DNA of 64,000 nucleotides from Streptomyces sp. NBC_01335 (GTDB lineage Bacteria > Actinomycetota > Actinomycetes > Streptomycetales > Streptomycetaceae), in assembly GCF_035953295.1 (NCBI RefSeq), contig NZ_CP108370.1, positions 7,921,001-7,985,000 on the forward strand. Direction: 5' to 3'. Below, one piece after another: positions 1 to 8,158 of this stretch. Under the pieces are notes generated by a model that was not told where the DNA came from, did no database searches, and saw only the letters and a list, made by a program, of their open reading frames with translations. Every line of letters begins with the position of its first letter. Within the stretch, counting starts at the first letter, position 1. Both the position numbers and the translations under genes were made by a program.

Positions 1-2241
1 CACCGCCCGCTGGATGGCGTCGGTGTCGTCGATGCCGTCGTTGGGCACGGCCCCGTAGGCGGTGATCGAGACGCAGCCGGCGGGCTGCGCCGTCGGCGCC
101 GCCACCTGCTCCAGGTCCACGAGGTCGATGATGTAGAAGGACGCGGTGTCGCCCGCGTCGCGCTGGAGACGGAACTTCGTACCGACCGGGTAGGTCTGAC
201 CGAGCAGCGCGTTCGACTCGTCGAAGAGCCTGCGCGCGTCGGCCTGCGGCTGGTTGGTCAGCCCCTCCGGGCTGTCCGTGTCGCCGTACAGCCAGCTGTG
301 CTTGGAGGAGAGGGTCAGCTTCCGGGCGAAGGTGTTGTTGACGTAGAGGCTGATCGTGGCCTCCGCACCGCCGCCGCCGGGGGCGTCGGGGATGGAGTTG
401 CGGACCACGAGGGAGTTGGTGGGCACGGTCGAGGTGATCTCGACGTACTGGCCGGTGGAGTTGAGCCGAACCGACTGCCGGCCGGAGGACTCGGTGGCGA
501 AGTTGGTGTGCCCGAAAGTGCGTTGCTGGTCGGAGGTGAGCAAGGTGCCCTGGTAGGAGCCTTGCTCCGCCTCGTACTCGGTGTACGGCACCGCGGCACC
601 GCGGCCCACCACGATGGCGCGGGAGAAGACGTTGTTGTTCTCGTTGGTCTCGGTGAGGACACCGGTCGCGTCCGCGGTGGCGGTCAGATTGGCCCCACCG
701 CTCTTCGCGGTCCACGTGCCGCTGATCGGCACGGTGACCGTGCCCCCGGCGGGAACGGCCCCGGTGGTTCCGTTCAGCGTGGTGCTCTCCACCTGGAGGC
801 GAGTCACCGTCGAGGAGCTCACCGCTGTGGTACCCCGGTTGTTCACCGACACGGTGAAGGTGACGGCGGCACCGACCGCCGGGCTGGACGGGCTGGAGGA
901 GATGCCCGTCACCTGGAGGTCGGGCCCGGGGCTCTGGGCGACCACGAGCTTCGAGGCGGCGGTGCGGCTGTTGTTGCTGTTGTCCTGCTCGACGACGGTG
1001 TCGGTCGGGTCGACCACCGCTGAGACGGAGTACGTACCCATCGGACGCTTGCCCGCACTCACCGGGACGGTGGCCGAGGCGCCGGCCGCGAGCGCGCCCA
1101 CCGAGGCGCTGCCGACGACCTGGCCCTCCAGGCTGACGTCGACCGTCGTCGCGGGGGCCGCCGCCGAACCCGCGTTGCGCACCGTGGCGTTCACGGTCAC
1201 CGCGTCGCTCTCGGAGGGGGAGGAGGGCGACCAGGTCAGGTCGGAGAGGATCAGGTCCGGGTTGGGTGCGGCCGTGCCGACCACCTGGACCTCGGCGACC
1301 TGGGCGCCGGGAGCACCGGTGTTGGAGAAGAACTTCAGTTGCACGTCGGCGTACCGCCCGCTGACCGGGACCGTCACCGTGTTTCCGTTGCCGGACGGCG
1401 AGAAGGCGTAGTCGGCCTGGCTCTTCAGCGAGGTGAACCCGGTGGCGGACTGCGCCCGGCCCAGCACCTGGAGGCTCTGGGTACGGGCTCCCCACGCCGC
1501 GTCCGGCGAGAGCTTGACGACGACGGCCGAGAGATCGGCGTCGGAGCCGAGCTTCACCGTCAGCGTGGCGGGATAGCCGTTCGACTCCCAGTAGGTGTCG
1601 CGGCGGTCGTCATTGGCGTTGGTGCCCAGGTACGTCTGCGCGTACGAGGACGCCTCGATCGGCTTGTTCAGCGCGAGGTTGGTGCCGGTGGGCGTCGGCG
1701 TGCCGGGGTCCGTGCCGCCCGCTGCCTCCCCGTAGACCTCCAGCTGGGAGAGCTGCGCCGCGTTCCAGCCGGTGTTCGCGGTCACCAGCACCCGTACGTA
1801 CCGCACCTGCGCCGCGGTGAAGCCGACGGTGACGGTGTTGCTCGCGGCCGGCGTGAACGACCGGGCCGCCGAGGCGGACAGAGTGTTGAAGCCGGTGCCG
1901 TCCGTGCTGCCCTGGACGGCGAGCGTCTGGGTGCGCGCCTCCCAGGTGTTCGGCAGCTTCAGCACCACCTGGTCGACGCCGGACGTGGCGCCCAGATCCA
2001 CCTGGACCCACTGCGGGAACGTTCCGGGGCTCTCCCAGTACGTCTGCTGACTGCCGTCGGTGACGTTCGACGCCGGGTAGGCGCCGATCGAACCGCCGGC
2101 CGACGCCGGCCTGCCGAGAGCCAGGTCGGTGGTCCGTCCGGCCGCCGAGGCGGTGGCGGCCGGCAGCAGTCCGACGGTCATCAGTGCGGCTGTCACCGCA
2201 CCGATGACGAACCGCCGCCATCCGCGTTGCTTCCCTCTCAT
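1..2241 (-). CDS. Secreted multidomain polysaccharidase, N-terminal part (discoidin-CARDB-CBM-beta-helix; probable GH87-type alpha-glucanase)
   Basis: The frame runs from the ATG at 2241 off the window edge, giving 747 residues with the C-terminus missing. A Sec signal peptide covers about residues 1-33. Two discoidin (F5/8 type C) modules follow at about 35-150 and 190-320, then two CARDB modules at about 325-430 and 435-547. A CBM6/35-like module beginning YEAEQGSYQG spans about 552-710. From about 719 the chain begins CVSITAYGAVPNDGIDDTDA, the usual start of a right-handed beta-helix of the pectate_lyase_3 / GH28-related type. That order is known from secreted alpha-1,3-glucanases and mycodextranases (GH87), but the catalytic residues lie outside the window, so GH87 is inference. 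It would be an exported enzyme acting on alpha-glucan in fungal walls or related polymers. It is transcribed away from the arabinose genes, and no arabinose-type operator was seen upstream. Confidence 0.8.
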   Translation of the reverse strand, partial: MRGKQRGWRRFVIGAVTAALMTVGLLPAATASAAGRTTDLALGRPASAGGSIGAYPASNVTDGSQQTYWESPGTFPQWVQVDLGATSGVDQVVLKLPNTWEARTQTLAVQGSTDGTGFNTLSASAARSFTPAASNTVTVGFTAAQVRYVRVLVTANTGWNAAQLSQLEVYGEAAGGTDPGTPTPTGTNLALNKPIEASSYAQTYLGTNANDDRRDTYWESNGYPATLTVKLGSDADLSAVVVKLSPDAAWGARTQSLQVLGRAQSATGFTSLKSQADYAFSPSGNGNTVTVPVSGRYADVQLKFFSNTGAPGAQVAEVQVVGTAAPNPDLILSDLTWSPSSPSESDAVTVNATVRNAGSAAAPATTVDVSLEGQVVGSASVGALAAGASATVPVSAGKRPMGTYSVSAVVDPTDTVVEQDNSNNSRTAASKLVVAQSPGPDLQVTGISSSPSSPAVGAAVTFTVSVNNRGTTAVSSSTVTRLQVESTTLNGTTGAVPAGGTVTVPISGTWTAKSGGANLTATADATGVLTETNENNNVFSRAIVVGRGAAVPYTEYEAEQGSYQGTLLTSDQQRTFGHTNFATESSGRQSVRLNSTGQYVEITSTVPTNSLVVRNSIPDAPGGGGAEATISLYVNNTFARKLTLSSKHSWLYGDTDSPEGLTNQPQADARRLFDESNALLGQTYPVGTKFRLQRDAGDTASFYIIDLVDLEQVAAPTAQPAGCVSITAYGAVPNDGIDDTDAIQRAV

Positions 2242-3012
2242 GCTGTCCTCAGTTCCGTGGGCCTGCGGCGCCGGCCGGACACGAGGAGCGCATGCGCCGG
2301 GGGTCCGACGCGCGGCGTCGGACCCCCGGCGACGGCCGCGTGCGGGCTGCCGGTACGCCGGGTGGGGGTCGATCGGGACATCGGCAGGAGCGAGGAGCAG
2401 GTCGCCTGCCGCGAACTCGCGTTCCCTGCTTGGTAATTTGAGAGATCTAGTTGATTTTTTGCGGTGTCGAGGTGACAGGTTTCTAGCAGGCCCTGCTTTT
2501 GTCAACGGTTCTCGCACCGGCTTGACGGCCGCCGGTGCGTTCGCGCAGCTCGGCGGCGCAGGCGGGCGGGCCGCAGGCGGATCATGATCAGCGCGCAGGG
2601 GGGTGCGGAGAGCGGTGCGGAAGTTGCGCGGGCGGCACGGCGAAGACGGCCCGGCGGTGGTGGAGGCGCGCGCCCTCGGGGGAACCAGGCGGTGGTGGAG
2701 ACACGCCCTCGGGGGGAACCGGCGGGGCGCGCGTTTCCTGGCGTCGGCTCAGAAGAGGCGGCCGAGTGGGCGCACGCCCGTGTGTGTCGTCACCGAAGAG
2801 GCCCCCCGGCGGTCCGGGGCAGCCTCTCCGGGTGGTGGCGGCCTCCGGCGGGACCGCCTTGCGCGGCACCCGTACGCCACCGCGCCCCGTCCGCCGCGGC
2901 ACCCGTAAGCCCGCCGCGCCCCGGCACCCGTCCGCCGCCGTGCCCCGGGTGGCCCCGGGGTGGTGCCGCGCGCGGGGGCGCCCGCCTACCGGCCGCCCGC
3001 GGGGGCGCCCGC
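2242..3012. other. Intergenic region: AT-rich promoter island and degenerate GC-rich repeats
   Basis: No convincing gene is present. An unusually AT-rich patch at about 2431-2475 is the likely promoter zone for the leftward secreted enzyme. From about 2640 to 3012 the DNA is very GC-rich and built from short degenerate direct repeats. It lies downstream of the LacI-type regulator gene. I see no clean rho-independent hairpin here. Confidence 0.5.
2653..2720. repeat. Imperfect tandem duplication, two units of about 34 bp
   Basis: Two adjacent copies (2653-2687 and 2688-2720) share GGCGGTGGTGGAG followed by GCCCTCGGGGGAACC, with a few differences. They lie in non-coding DNA downstream of the LacI-type regulator. 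Confidence 0.6.
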
Positions 3013-3024
3013 CTACCGGCCGCC
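2974..3024. repeat. Perfect 24-bp direct repeat, period 27 bp
   Basis: Identical copies at 2974-2997 and 3001-3024, each starting GGGGGCGCCCGCC and ending CCGGCCGCC. The second copy covers the stop codon and last codons of the LacI-type regulator, so the duplication reaches from the coding end into the intergenic DNA. Confidence 0.8.
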
Positions 3025-4086
3025 CTCGCGCGCGGTGGGCCGGGCCCCGTGCCGGCGTGCCGTGCTGGCCCGCACGATGAGCTCCGGTGCGACGGTGAGG
3101 TGCTCCGTCCCCGTCGCCGTACCCTCGATGTGCTCCAGCAGCAGCGCGATGCTGTTGCGGCCGAGCGCGGCGAAGTCCTGGCGGACCGTGGTGAGTGGCG
3201 GAGGGAAGAACTCCGCCTCCGGGATGTCGTCGAATCCGGCCACCGCCACGTCCTCGGGGGTCTGGAAACCCGCCTCCCGCAGGGCGCGCAGTACCCCCAA
3301 GGCCATCTGGTCGTTGGCCACGAAGACCGCGGTGAGCCCGGGGCCCTGCGGCGACGAGGCGACACGCCCGGCGAGCTGCTGCCCGGCCCGGTACCCGGAC
3401 ATCGGGCTCCAGTCGCCGCGCAGGGGGGTCGGGATCTCGGCCCCCGCCGCGCGGAGCGCGCCCTCCCACCCGGCGGTCCTGCCCTCGCTCTCCAGCCAGT
3501 CACGGGGTCCGGCGACGTGCCAGACGGTGGAGTGGCCGGAGGCGAGCAGGTGTTCGGTGATCATGCGTGCCCCGAGCTCCTGGTCGAGGGAGACTCCCGG
3601 CAGGTCGAGATCGTGCCCGCCCTCCACGGTCACCACCGGACACGGAGCCTGGAGCGTGGTGAGCGCGCGCACCGCGTCGCGCTGCGGCGTGATGGCGATG
3701 ATCCCCTCCACGCCCCATGCGCTGAGGTGCTCCATCGCCTCGGTCAGGGCCGCCCGGCTGGCTACCCGCAGGGTGACGGCCGAGACGAGGTACCCCCGGT
3801 CGCGTGCGGCCTCCTGCACTCCCGCGAGGGTGCTCGCCGGCCCGTGGAGCGTCGTGTTGACGGCGATGACACCGAGTGTGTGGGTGCGCCGGGTCGCGAG
3901 CGCCCGGGCCGCCGAGTTGCGGCGGTAGCCGAGCCGCTCGATGGCCTCGGTCACCTGGGCTCGGGTCTTCACGCTCACGTTCGGGTGGTCGCTGAGGACC
4001 CGCGAGACGGTCTGGTGCGACACGCCTGCCACGCGTGCCACGTCCGCCATCGTGGGTGCCCTCGCGGCGTCTGCGGGCCGGGGCAA
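3013..4086 (-). CDS. LacI-family transcriptional regulator, probable L-arabinose repressor (AraR-like)
   Basis: An N-terminal LacI helix-turn-helix (MADVARVAGVSHQTVSRVL) is followed by a periplasmic-binding-protein-like effector domain ending in the usual VAVAGFDDIPEAEF...LTTVRQDF segment. I prefer the TTG at 4086: a GAGAGGAA ribosome site lies 7 nt upstream and the HTH then begins at residue 13. The longer frame from the ATG at 4206 adds 40 residues that look non-coding, and the ATG at 4050 is a shorter alternative. Next to it is araD, and across the locus are a furanose ABC importer, araB and araA. Three copies of a LacI-type box lie on the promoters of these units. Inference: it represses all three and is released by an arabinose-derived inducer. 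Family membership is certain; the effector is not. Confidence 0.88.
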   Translation of the reverse strand: MPRPADAARAPTMADVARVAGVSHQTVSRVLSDHPNVSVKTRAQVTEAIERLGYRRNSAARALATRRTHTLGVIAVNTTLHGPASTLAGVQEAARDRGYLVSAVTLRVASRAALTEAMEHLSAWGVEGIIAITPQRDAVRALTTLQAPCPVVTVEGGHDLDLPGVSLDQELGARMITEHLLASGHSTVWHVAGPRDWLESEGRTAGWEGALRAAGAEIPTPLRGDWSPMSGYRAGQQLAGRVASSPQGPGLTAVFVANDQMALGVLRALREAGFQTPEDVAVAGFDDIPEAEFFPPPLTTVRQDFAALGRNSIALLLEHIEGTATGTEHLTVAPELIVRASTARRHGARPTAREGGR

Positions 4087-4535
4087 ATCCGTTCCTCTCT
4101 GTGGAGTCCGGAGCGTCGGAAGTAGTTCGACCTCAAGGTACCTGCCTTGTGCGGGTGTACGAAGGTCGCTGCCGTCGAGCGCTCGTCCCGGGGAGTGTGC
4201 GCTCACATCGCGACATCTCCCTTTCGCCTGGTTCCTTGTCAGTTACCGCGTGGGGCTTGAGTTCGTGTCATGTTAGCGCTCACAATCTAGCTGCGTCAGT
4301 ACGCGGGACGTCATGGCGTACGGGCTTCGCGGGCGTTCGGTCGGTACCCGCGTGCCCGCGGTACACGGTCGCCGCGGCACCCCGGTCGCCGCGGCGGACC
4401 CGGGCCGTGGGGCTCCGATGCCGTGGCGCCTCCCGCGACGTGCCGGGCCGGGTCCCCACGCCCGTGGGCGGGCTCCGGGGAGCAGTTGCTGTTGTCCTTG
4501 CCAGAGAGACGGTCCAGAGAGACGGTGAACGTGTC
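4087..4535. other. Divergent intergenic region between the LacI-type regulator and araD
   Basis: This holds the araD promoter/operator near 4257-4286 and the upstream DNA of the regulator. The 250-nt stretch from the box to the araD start has no coding signal and would be a long 5' leader for araD. The box lies about 170 bp from the regulator start, so autoregulation is possible. Confidence 0.6.
4257..4286 (+). promoter_or_regulatory. araD promoter with LacI-type operator
   Basis: A -35 TTGAGT (4257-4262) and a -10 CACAAT (4281-4286) are 18 bp apart. The near-palindrome TGTTAGCGCTCACA (4271-4284) overlaps the -10. The same GGGCTTGAG-N9-box layout occurs on the minus strand at 14280-14309, and a variant occurs before araB. 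The shared spacing argues that these are true binding sites for one LacI-family protein. Confidence 0.75.
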
Positions 4536-5255
4536 ATGAGCGAGACCACACTCCGCGAACTGCGCAGTGAGGTACTGGCCGCCAACCTGCGGATTCCGCA
4601 GGCCGGCCTGGCGACGCTGACCTGGGGGAACGTCAGTGCGGTGGACCGTGAAGCGGGGGTTTTCGTCATCAAGCCCTCGGGCGTCTCCTATGCCGAACTC
4701 ACCGAGAAGGACCTCGTGGTGGTCTCGCTCGCGGACGGCGGCGTGGTGGAGGGGAGGCTGCGGCCGTCCACCGACACCGAGACCCACCGCTGTCTCTACC
4801 GGGCGTTCCCGTCCGTCGGCGGGGTGACCCACACCCACTCCGAGCACGCCGTCGCCTTCGCCCAGGCCCGCGTGCCCATACCCGTACTCGGCACGACCCA
4901 CGCCGACACCTTCAACGGACCCGTCCCCGTCACCGCCGACCTCACCGCCGAACAGTGCGCCAGGGACTACGAGTACAACACCGGTCAGGTCATCGTCTCG
5001 ATGCTGGAGGGCGACGACCGCCGCGCCCGCGAGGTGCCGGGCGCGCTCGTCTCGCGCCACGGTCCGTTCACCTGGGGGGCCACCGCGACCGCGTCGCTGG
5101 AGAACGCGATCATCTGCGAGGCGGTGGCCAGGATGGCGCTGCACACCCTCGCCCTCCGGCCGGGCGGAGCCGGCGCGACACCTCCGCCGCAGCATCTGCT
5201 GGACCGCCACTTCACGCGCAAGCACGGGCCGGACGCCTACTACGGCAACGCCTGA
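4536..5255 (+). CDS. araD: L-ribulose-5-phosphate 4-epimerase
   Basis: A 239-residue class II aldolase/AraD-family protein. It would interconvert L-ribulose 5-phosphate and D-xylulose 5-phosphate, the last step of arabinose catabolism before the pentose phosphate pathway. Visible features are the substrate-binding TLTWGNVSAVDR (about 27-38) and KPSGV (46-50), Asp80 in PSTDTETH, and zinc ligands His99 and His101 in THTHSEHA. A third His lies in RHGPFTWG near residue 175. The ATG at 4536 gives the usual length (the E. coli enzyme has 231 residues) and starts directly at the family N-terminus. It stands alone on the plus strand, convergent with the GH127 gene. Its partners araB and araA lie 10 kb away but share the operator type. 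Confidence 0.95.
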   Translation: MSETTLRELRSEVLAANLRIPQAGLATLTWGNVSAVDREAGVFVIKPSGVSYAELTEKDLVVVSLADGGVVEGRLRPSTDTETHRCLYRAFPSVGGVTHTHSEHAVAFAQARVPIPVLGTTHADTFNGPVPVTADLTAEQCARDYEYNTGQVIVSMLEGDDRRAREVPGALVSRHGPFTWGATATASLENAIICEAVARMALHTLALRPGGAGATPPPQHLLDRHFTRKHGPDAYYGNA

Positions 5256-5276
5256 CCCCCGGGCGACGGAGGCCGC

Positions 5277-5305
5277 GCCGGTCCGGTGGATGCCACCGGC
5301 CCGGC
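5277..5305. terminator. Bidirectional terminator between araD and GH127
   Basis: A 13-bp inverted repeat with one mismatch (5277-5289 and 5293-5305) and a 3-nt loop lies between two convergent genes. No T-tract follows, which is common in streptomycetes. Confidence 0.7.
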
Positions 5306-5314
5306 GCCGGCCCG

Positions 5315-8017
5315 TCACACGAAGCGCCACAGGTGGTCGTCCGTGCCGTTGTCGTCCCACTGCACGAGCTGCGCACCCTGGGCGGTCGACGCGTCGAGCA
5401 CCCCCAGGACCCGGCCGCCGTTGGCGTTCCGGATGCGGAAGCAGCCGGCCGAGCCGTAACGCAACTGCCACAGGTGGTCGGTGGTCCCGTTGTCGTCCCA
5501 CTGGAGCACCCGTGCCCCGGCCGCCTGGGAGGCTCCCTCGACTCCCAGGACCTTGCCGCTGTGGAGGTTGCGCAGCCGGAACCGCCCGGCGGTGTCCCGT
5601 ACGGCCAGCCAGAGGTGGTCGTCCGTGCCGCTGTCGCCCCACTGGACCGCGAGCCCGCCGTTGGCGGTGGACATGCCGTCGATGCCCAGCAGCAGCCCGC
5701 TGCGCAGGTTCTGGATGCGGTGGTACCCGCTGGGGACGAACCACCAGGCGTTGTCCGCGCCGCCGTTGTCGCTGTCCTGGACGGCCTGCGCCCCCGCGGC
5801 GGTGGAACCCGCCCTGATGCCGAGGACCTTGCCGCTGTTGGTGTTGCGGAGCCGGTGCGTGCCGTCCCCCGTGTCGAGCGGGGTCCAGAGGTGGTCGGCC
5901 GTGCCGGAGTCGCTCCACTGCAGCACGTCCGCGTCGTCGGCCGTGGACATGGACCGTACGCCCAGCACCTTGCCGCTGTTGGCGTTGCGGAGCTTGAGCG
6001 CACCGCCGTCCGCGACGAGCTGCCAGTCGTGGTCGGCGGTGCCGCTGTCGTCCCACTGGAGCGCCACGCCGCCGTCGGCCGTCGACATGTCCTGGATTCC
6101 CAGGACGAGACCGCTCCGCGCGTTGACGAGCCGGAAGCCGGAGACACCGGCCTTGCCGTCGGCGTCCCAGTAGACACTGGCGTTCTGGTGGTGGTTGTCG
6201 TAGAAGGGGATGAGGCTCACCGAGGCGCCGTTCGCCCGGGCGGTGAACGTCAGGGGCGTCGTCGTCGCCGCGATCGACGAGGTGGTGAGCAGGGGGAGCA
6301 CACCGCCGAGCGCCGTGCTGCCGAACGCGCCGCTGAGCACCACCGGACCGTAGGAGACCGCCTGCACCTGCGGCCGGTCGGGGGTGCCGTTCAGCGCGAG
6401 CCGCATCGGGAACCGCAGGGTGACGGTGTCCCCGGAGGCCCAGGTGCGGTCGAGCGTGGCGTAACTGCCCGGTGTCAGGGCCAGGTTCTGGGCGGTTCCG
6501 TTGACGCTGACCGAGGCACCCGAGGTCCAGCCCGGTACGCGCACCCGCAGCGACCACCGTCCCGCGGTGCCCGTCACCTTCAGCACGGTGGTGTCGGACG
6601 CGGGGAACGCGGTGGTCTGCGTGACCGTGACACCGCGCTCGGCCCAGGTCAGGACCGAAGGGACGAAGAGGTTCACCCAGAGTCCCGCGGAGTCGGAGAA
6701 GTACACCGAGTCCATCAGCTTGGTGTGGGTTTCGAGGCCCGTGCCCTGGCAGCAGGTGAAGGTGTCGTAGTCCCTGCTGTACGTGCGGCGGCCACCGGGG
6801 TTGAGCGGCGTGAAGTAGCAGACGTGCCCGTGCGGATCGGCGGGGTCCTGCTGCCCGACGAGCTGGTTGGTCAGCGCCCGCTCGTAATAGTCGCCGTACG
6901 CCGCCCGGTCGGGATCGAGGGTGAACAACTCGCGGGTGAGCTTGAGCATGTTGTACGTGTTGCAACTCTCGCAGGTGTTGTCGGTGAGGTACTGGCCGAT
7001 GGCCCCCGGCGCCTTGAAGAACTCACCGACGCTGTTGCCGCCGATCGCGTAGGAGTGGTTCGTCGTGACGATGTTCCAGAAGTTGACCGCGATGTCCCGG
7101 TAGCGTGTGGTCCCGGTCGCCTTGTACTCCCGGGCGCTCCCGACGATCTTGGGTATCTGCGTGTTGGCGTGCAGTCCGTCCAGGCTGTCGGTGCCCGCCG
7201 CCAGCGGGTCGATGACCGCCGTGTGGTCGAAGCGCTGCGCCACGGTCAGCCAGCGGCTGTCGCCCGTCTGCTGGTACAGGTCGGTGAGGACCGCGTTCAT
7301 GCCGCCGAACTCGATCTTCATCGTGGTCTGCATCTGTGCGGTGGTCAGGCGTGCCGTCCGTACGTCCACCCACCCGGCGAGGGCGAGCAGCACGTCCCGC
7401 GCCTGGGTGAGCCCGGCCAGCCGCCAGACGTCCAGCAGACCCGCCAGCGTCTTGTGGACGCAGTAGTAGGGCACACCCTTGCGTACGCCCGTCTCGACGG
7501 TGTCGAAGTCCGACTCCGGGAAACCGGAGAGGTATCCGGCGCGGTAACCCTTCGGCGCGGCCTGGCACTTGGCGAGTTCGGCGACCATGTACACGAGCCG
7601 GTCCAGGAAGACGCTCTCCCTGGTGACCGCGTACGCCTGTGCCCACGCGCTGAGGAAGTGCCCCTGACTGTGGGTGCGGAACTCGAAGTCCGGGGCCTCC
7701 CAGCCGTAGCACTGCTCGGCACCCTTGGTCGAAAGTCCGTGATTGGAGCGGAAGTTGTACAGCAGCCGGTCGGGGTCGATGAAGCGCAGGTAGGCGAGCG
7801 TGCGGTCCATGTTCTCCCGCCAGCGGCCCGCCGTGAGCTGGACGCTCCCCAGCGGGAAGGGCTGCACGAGTGCGCCGGTCTCGGCGCGGACCGGGGCGAC
7901 CGCGTCGGCGGCCGCGGTGGCCGCCGCTGCCGGGGAGGCGGCGAGCGCCGGGGCGAGCGCGGCGAGCGCCACCCCTCCCGAGGCGGAGATGAAGAGCCGG
8001 CGGTTCATGGCGGTCAT
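5315..8017 (-). CDS. Secreted GH127 beta-L-arabinofuranosidase with two ricin-type beta-trefoils
   Basis: 900 residues. A twin-arginine signal (NRRLFIS then a hydrophobic Ala-rich stretch) spans about residues 4-33, so export is probably by Tat. Residues about 50-620 are the GH127 (DUF1680) catalytic and sandwich domains. The family's zinc/nucleophile set is present: Glu350 and Cys352 in CESC and the Cys422-Cys423 pair in TFTCCQGTG. These correspond to Glu338, Cys340, Cys417 and Cys418 of Bifidobacterium HypBA1, a beta-L-arabinofuranosidase. Residues about 622-900 hold six QxW-like repeats (each NxxSGxVLG...W), forming two CBM13 beta-trefoils for polysaccharide binding. It follows galM by 141 bp and is probably the last gene of the furanose uptake operon. 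The ATG at 8017 has a GGAAGGA site upstream. The role is releasing terminal L-arabinofuranose outside the cell. Confidence 0.93.
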   Translation of the reverse strand: MTAMNRRLFISASGGVALAALAPALAASPAAAATAAADAVAPVRAETGALVQPFPLGSVQLTAGRWRENMDRTLAYLRFIDPDRLLYNFRSNHGLSTKGAEQCYGWEAPDFEFRTHSQGHFLSAWAQAYAVTRESVFLDRLVYMVAELAKCQAAPKGYRAGYLSGFPESDFDTVETGVRKGVPYYCVHKTLAGLLDVWRLAGLTQARDVLLALAGWVDVRTARLTTAQMQTTMKIEFGGMNAVLTDLYQQTGDSRWLTVAQRFDHTAVIDPLAAGTDSLDGLHANTQIPKIVGSAREYKATGTTRYRDIAVNFWNIVTTNHSYAIGGNSVGEFFKAPGAIGQYLTDNTCESCNTYNMLKLTRELFTLDPDRAAYGDYYERALTNQLVGQQDPADPHGHVCYFTPLNPGGRRTYSRDYDTFTCCQGTGLETHTKLMDSVYFSDSAGLWVNLFVPSVLTWAERGVTVTQTTAFPASDTTVLKVTGTAGRWSLRVRVPGWTSGASVSVNGTAQNLALTPGSYATLDRTWASGDTVTLRFPMRLALNGTPDRPQVQAVSYGPVVLSGAFGSTALGGVLPLLTTSSIAATTTPLTFTARANGASVSLIPFYDNHHQNASVYWDADGKAGVSGFRLVNARSGLVLGIQDMSTADGGVALQWDDSGTADHDWQLVADGGALKLRNANSGKVLGVRSMSTADDADVLQWSDSGTADHLWTPLDTGDGTHRLRNTNSGKVLGIRAGSTAAGAQAVQDSDNGGADNAWWFVPSGYHRIQNLRSGLLLGIDGMSTANGGLAVQWGDSGTDDHLWLAVRDTAGRFRLRNLHSGKVLGVEGASQAAGARVLQWDDNGTTDHLWQLRYGSAGCFRIRNANGGRVLGVLDASTAQGAQLVQWDDNGTDDHLWRFV

Positions 8018-8158
8018 GGGGCGGTCGTCCTTCCGAGGGGGAGTGGGTGCAGCGGCACGGGGTCTCCCGGCCCGCCCCCGGGCGACGCGTCGTACGGGGG
8101 CTTACCGGGCGGGCTCAGCTGGTGACCAGGAAGGTCGCGTCCTGCCGACTGCCCGGGG

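Noticed and set aside
4955-8125. Open frame of over 1000 codons on the plus strand opposite GH127
   Set aside because: It is a mirror of the GC-rich GH127 gene. It is Arg/Gly/Val-rich with no domain, ribosome site or family resemblance, while the minus strand has clear GH127 motifs.
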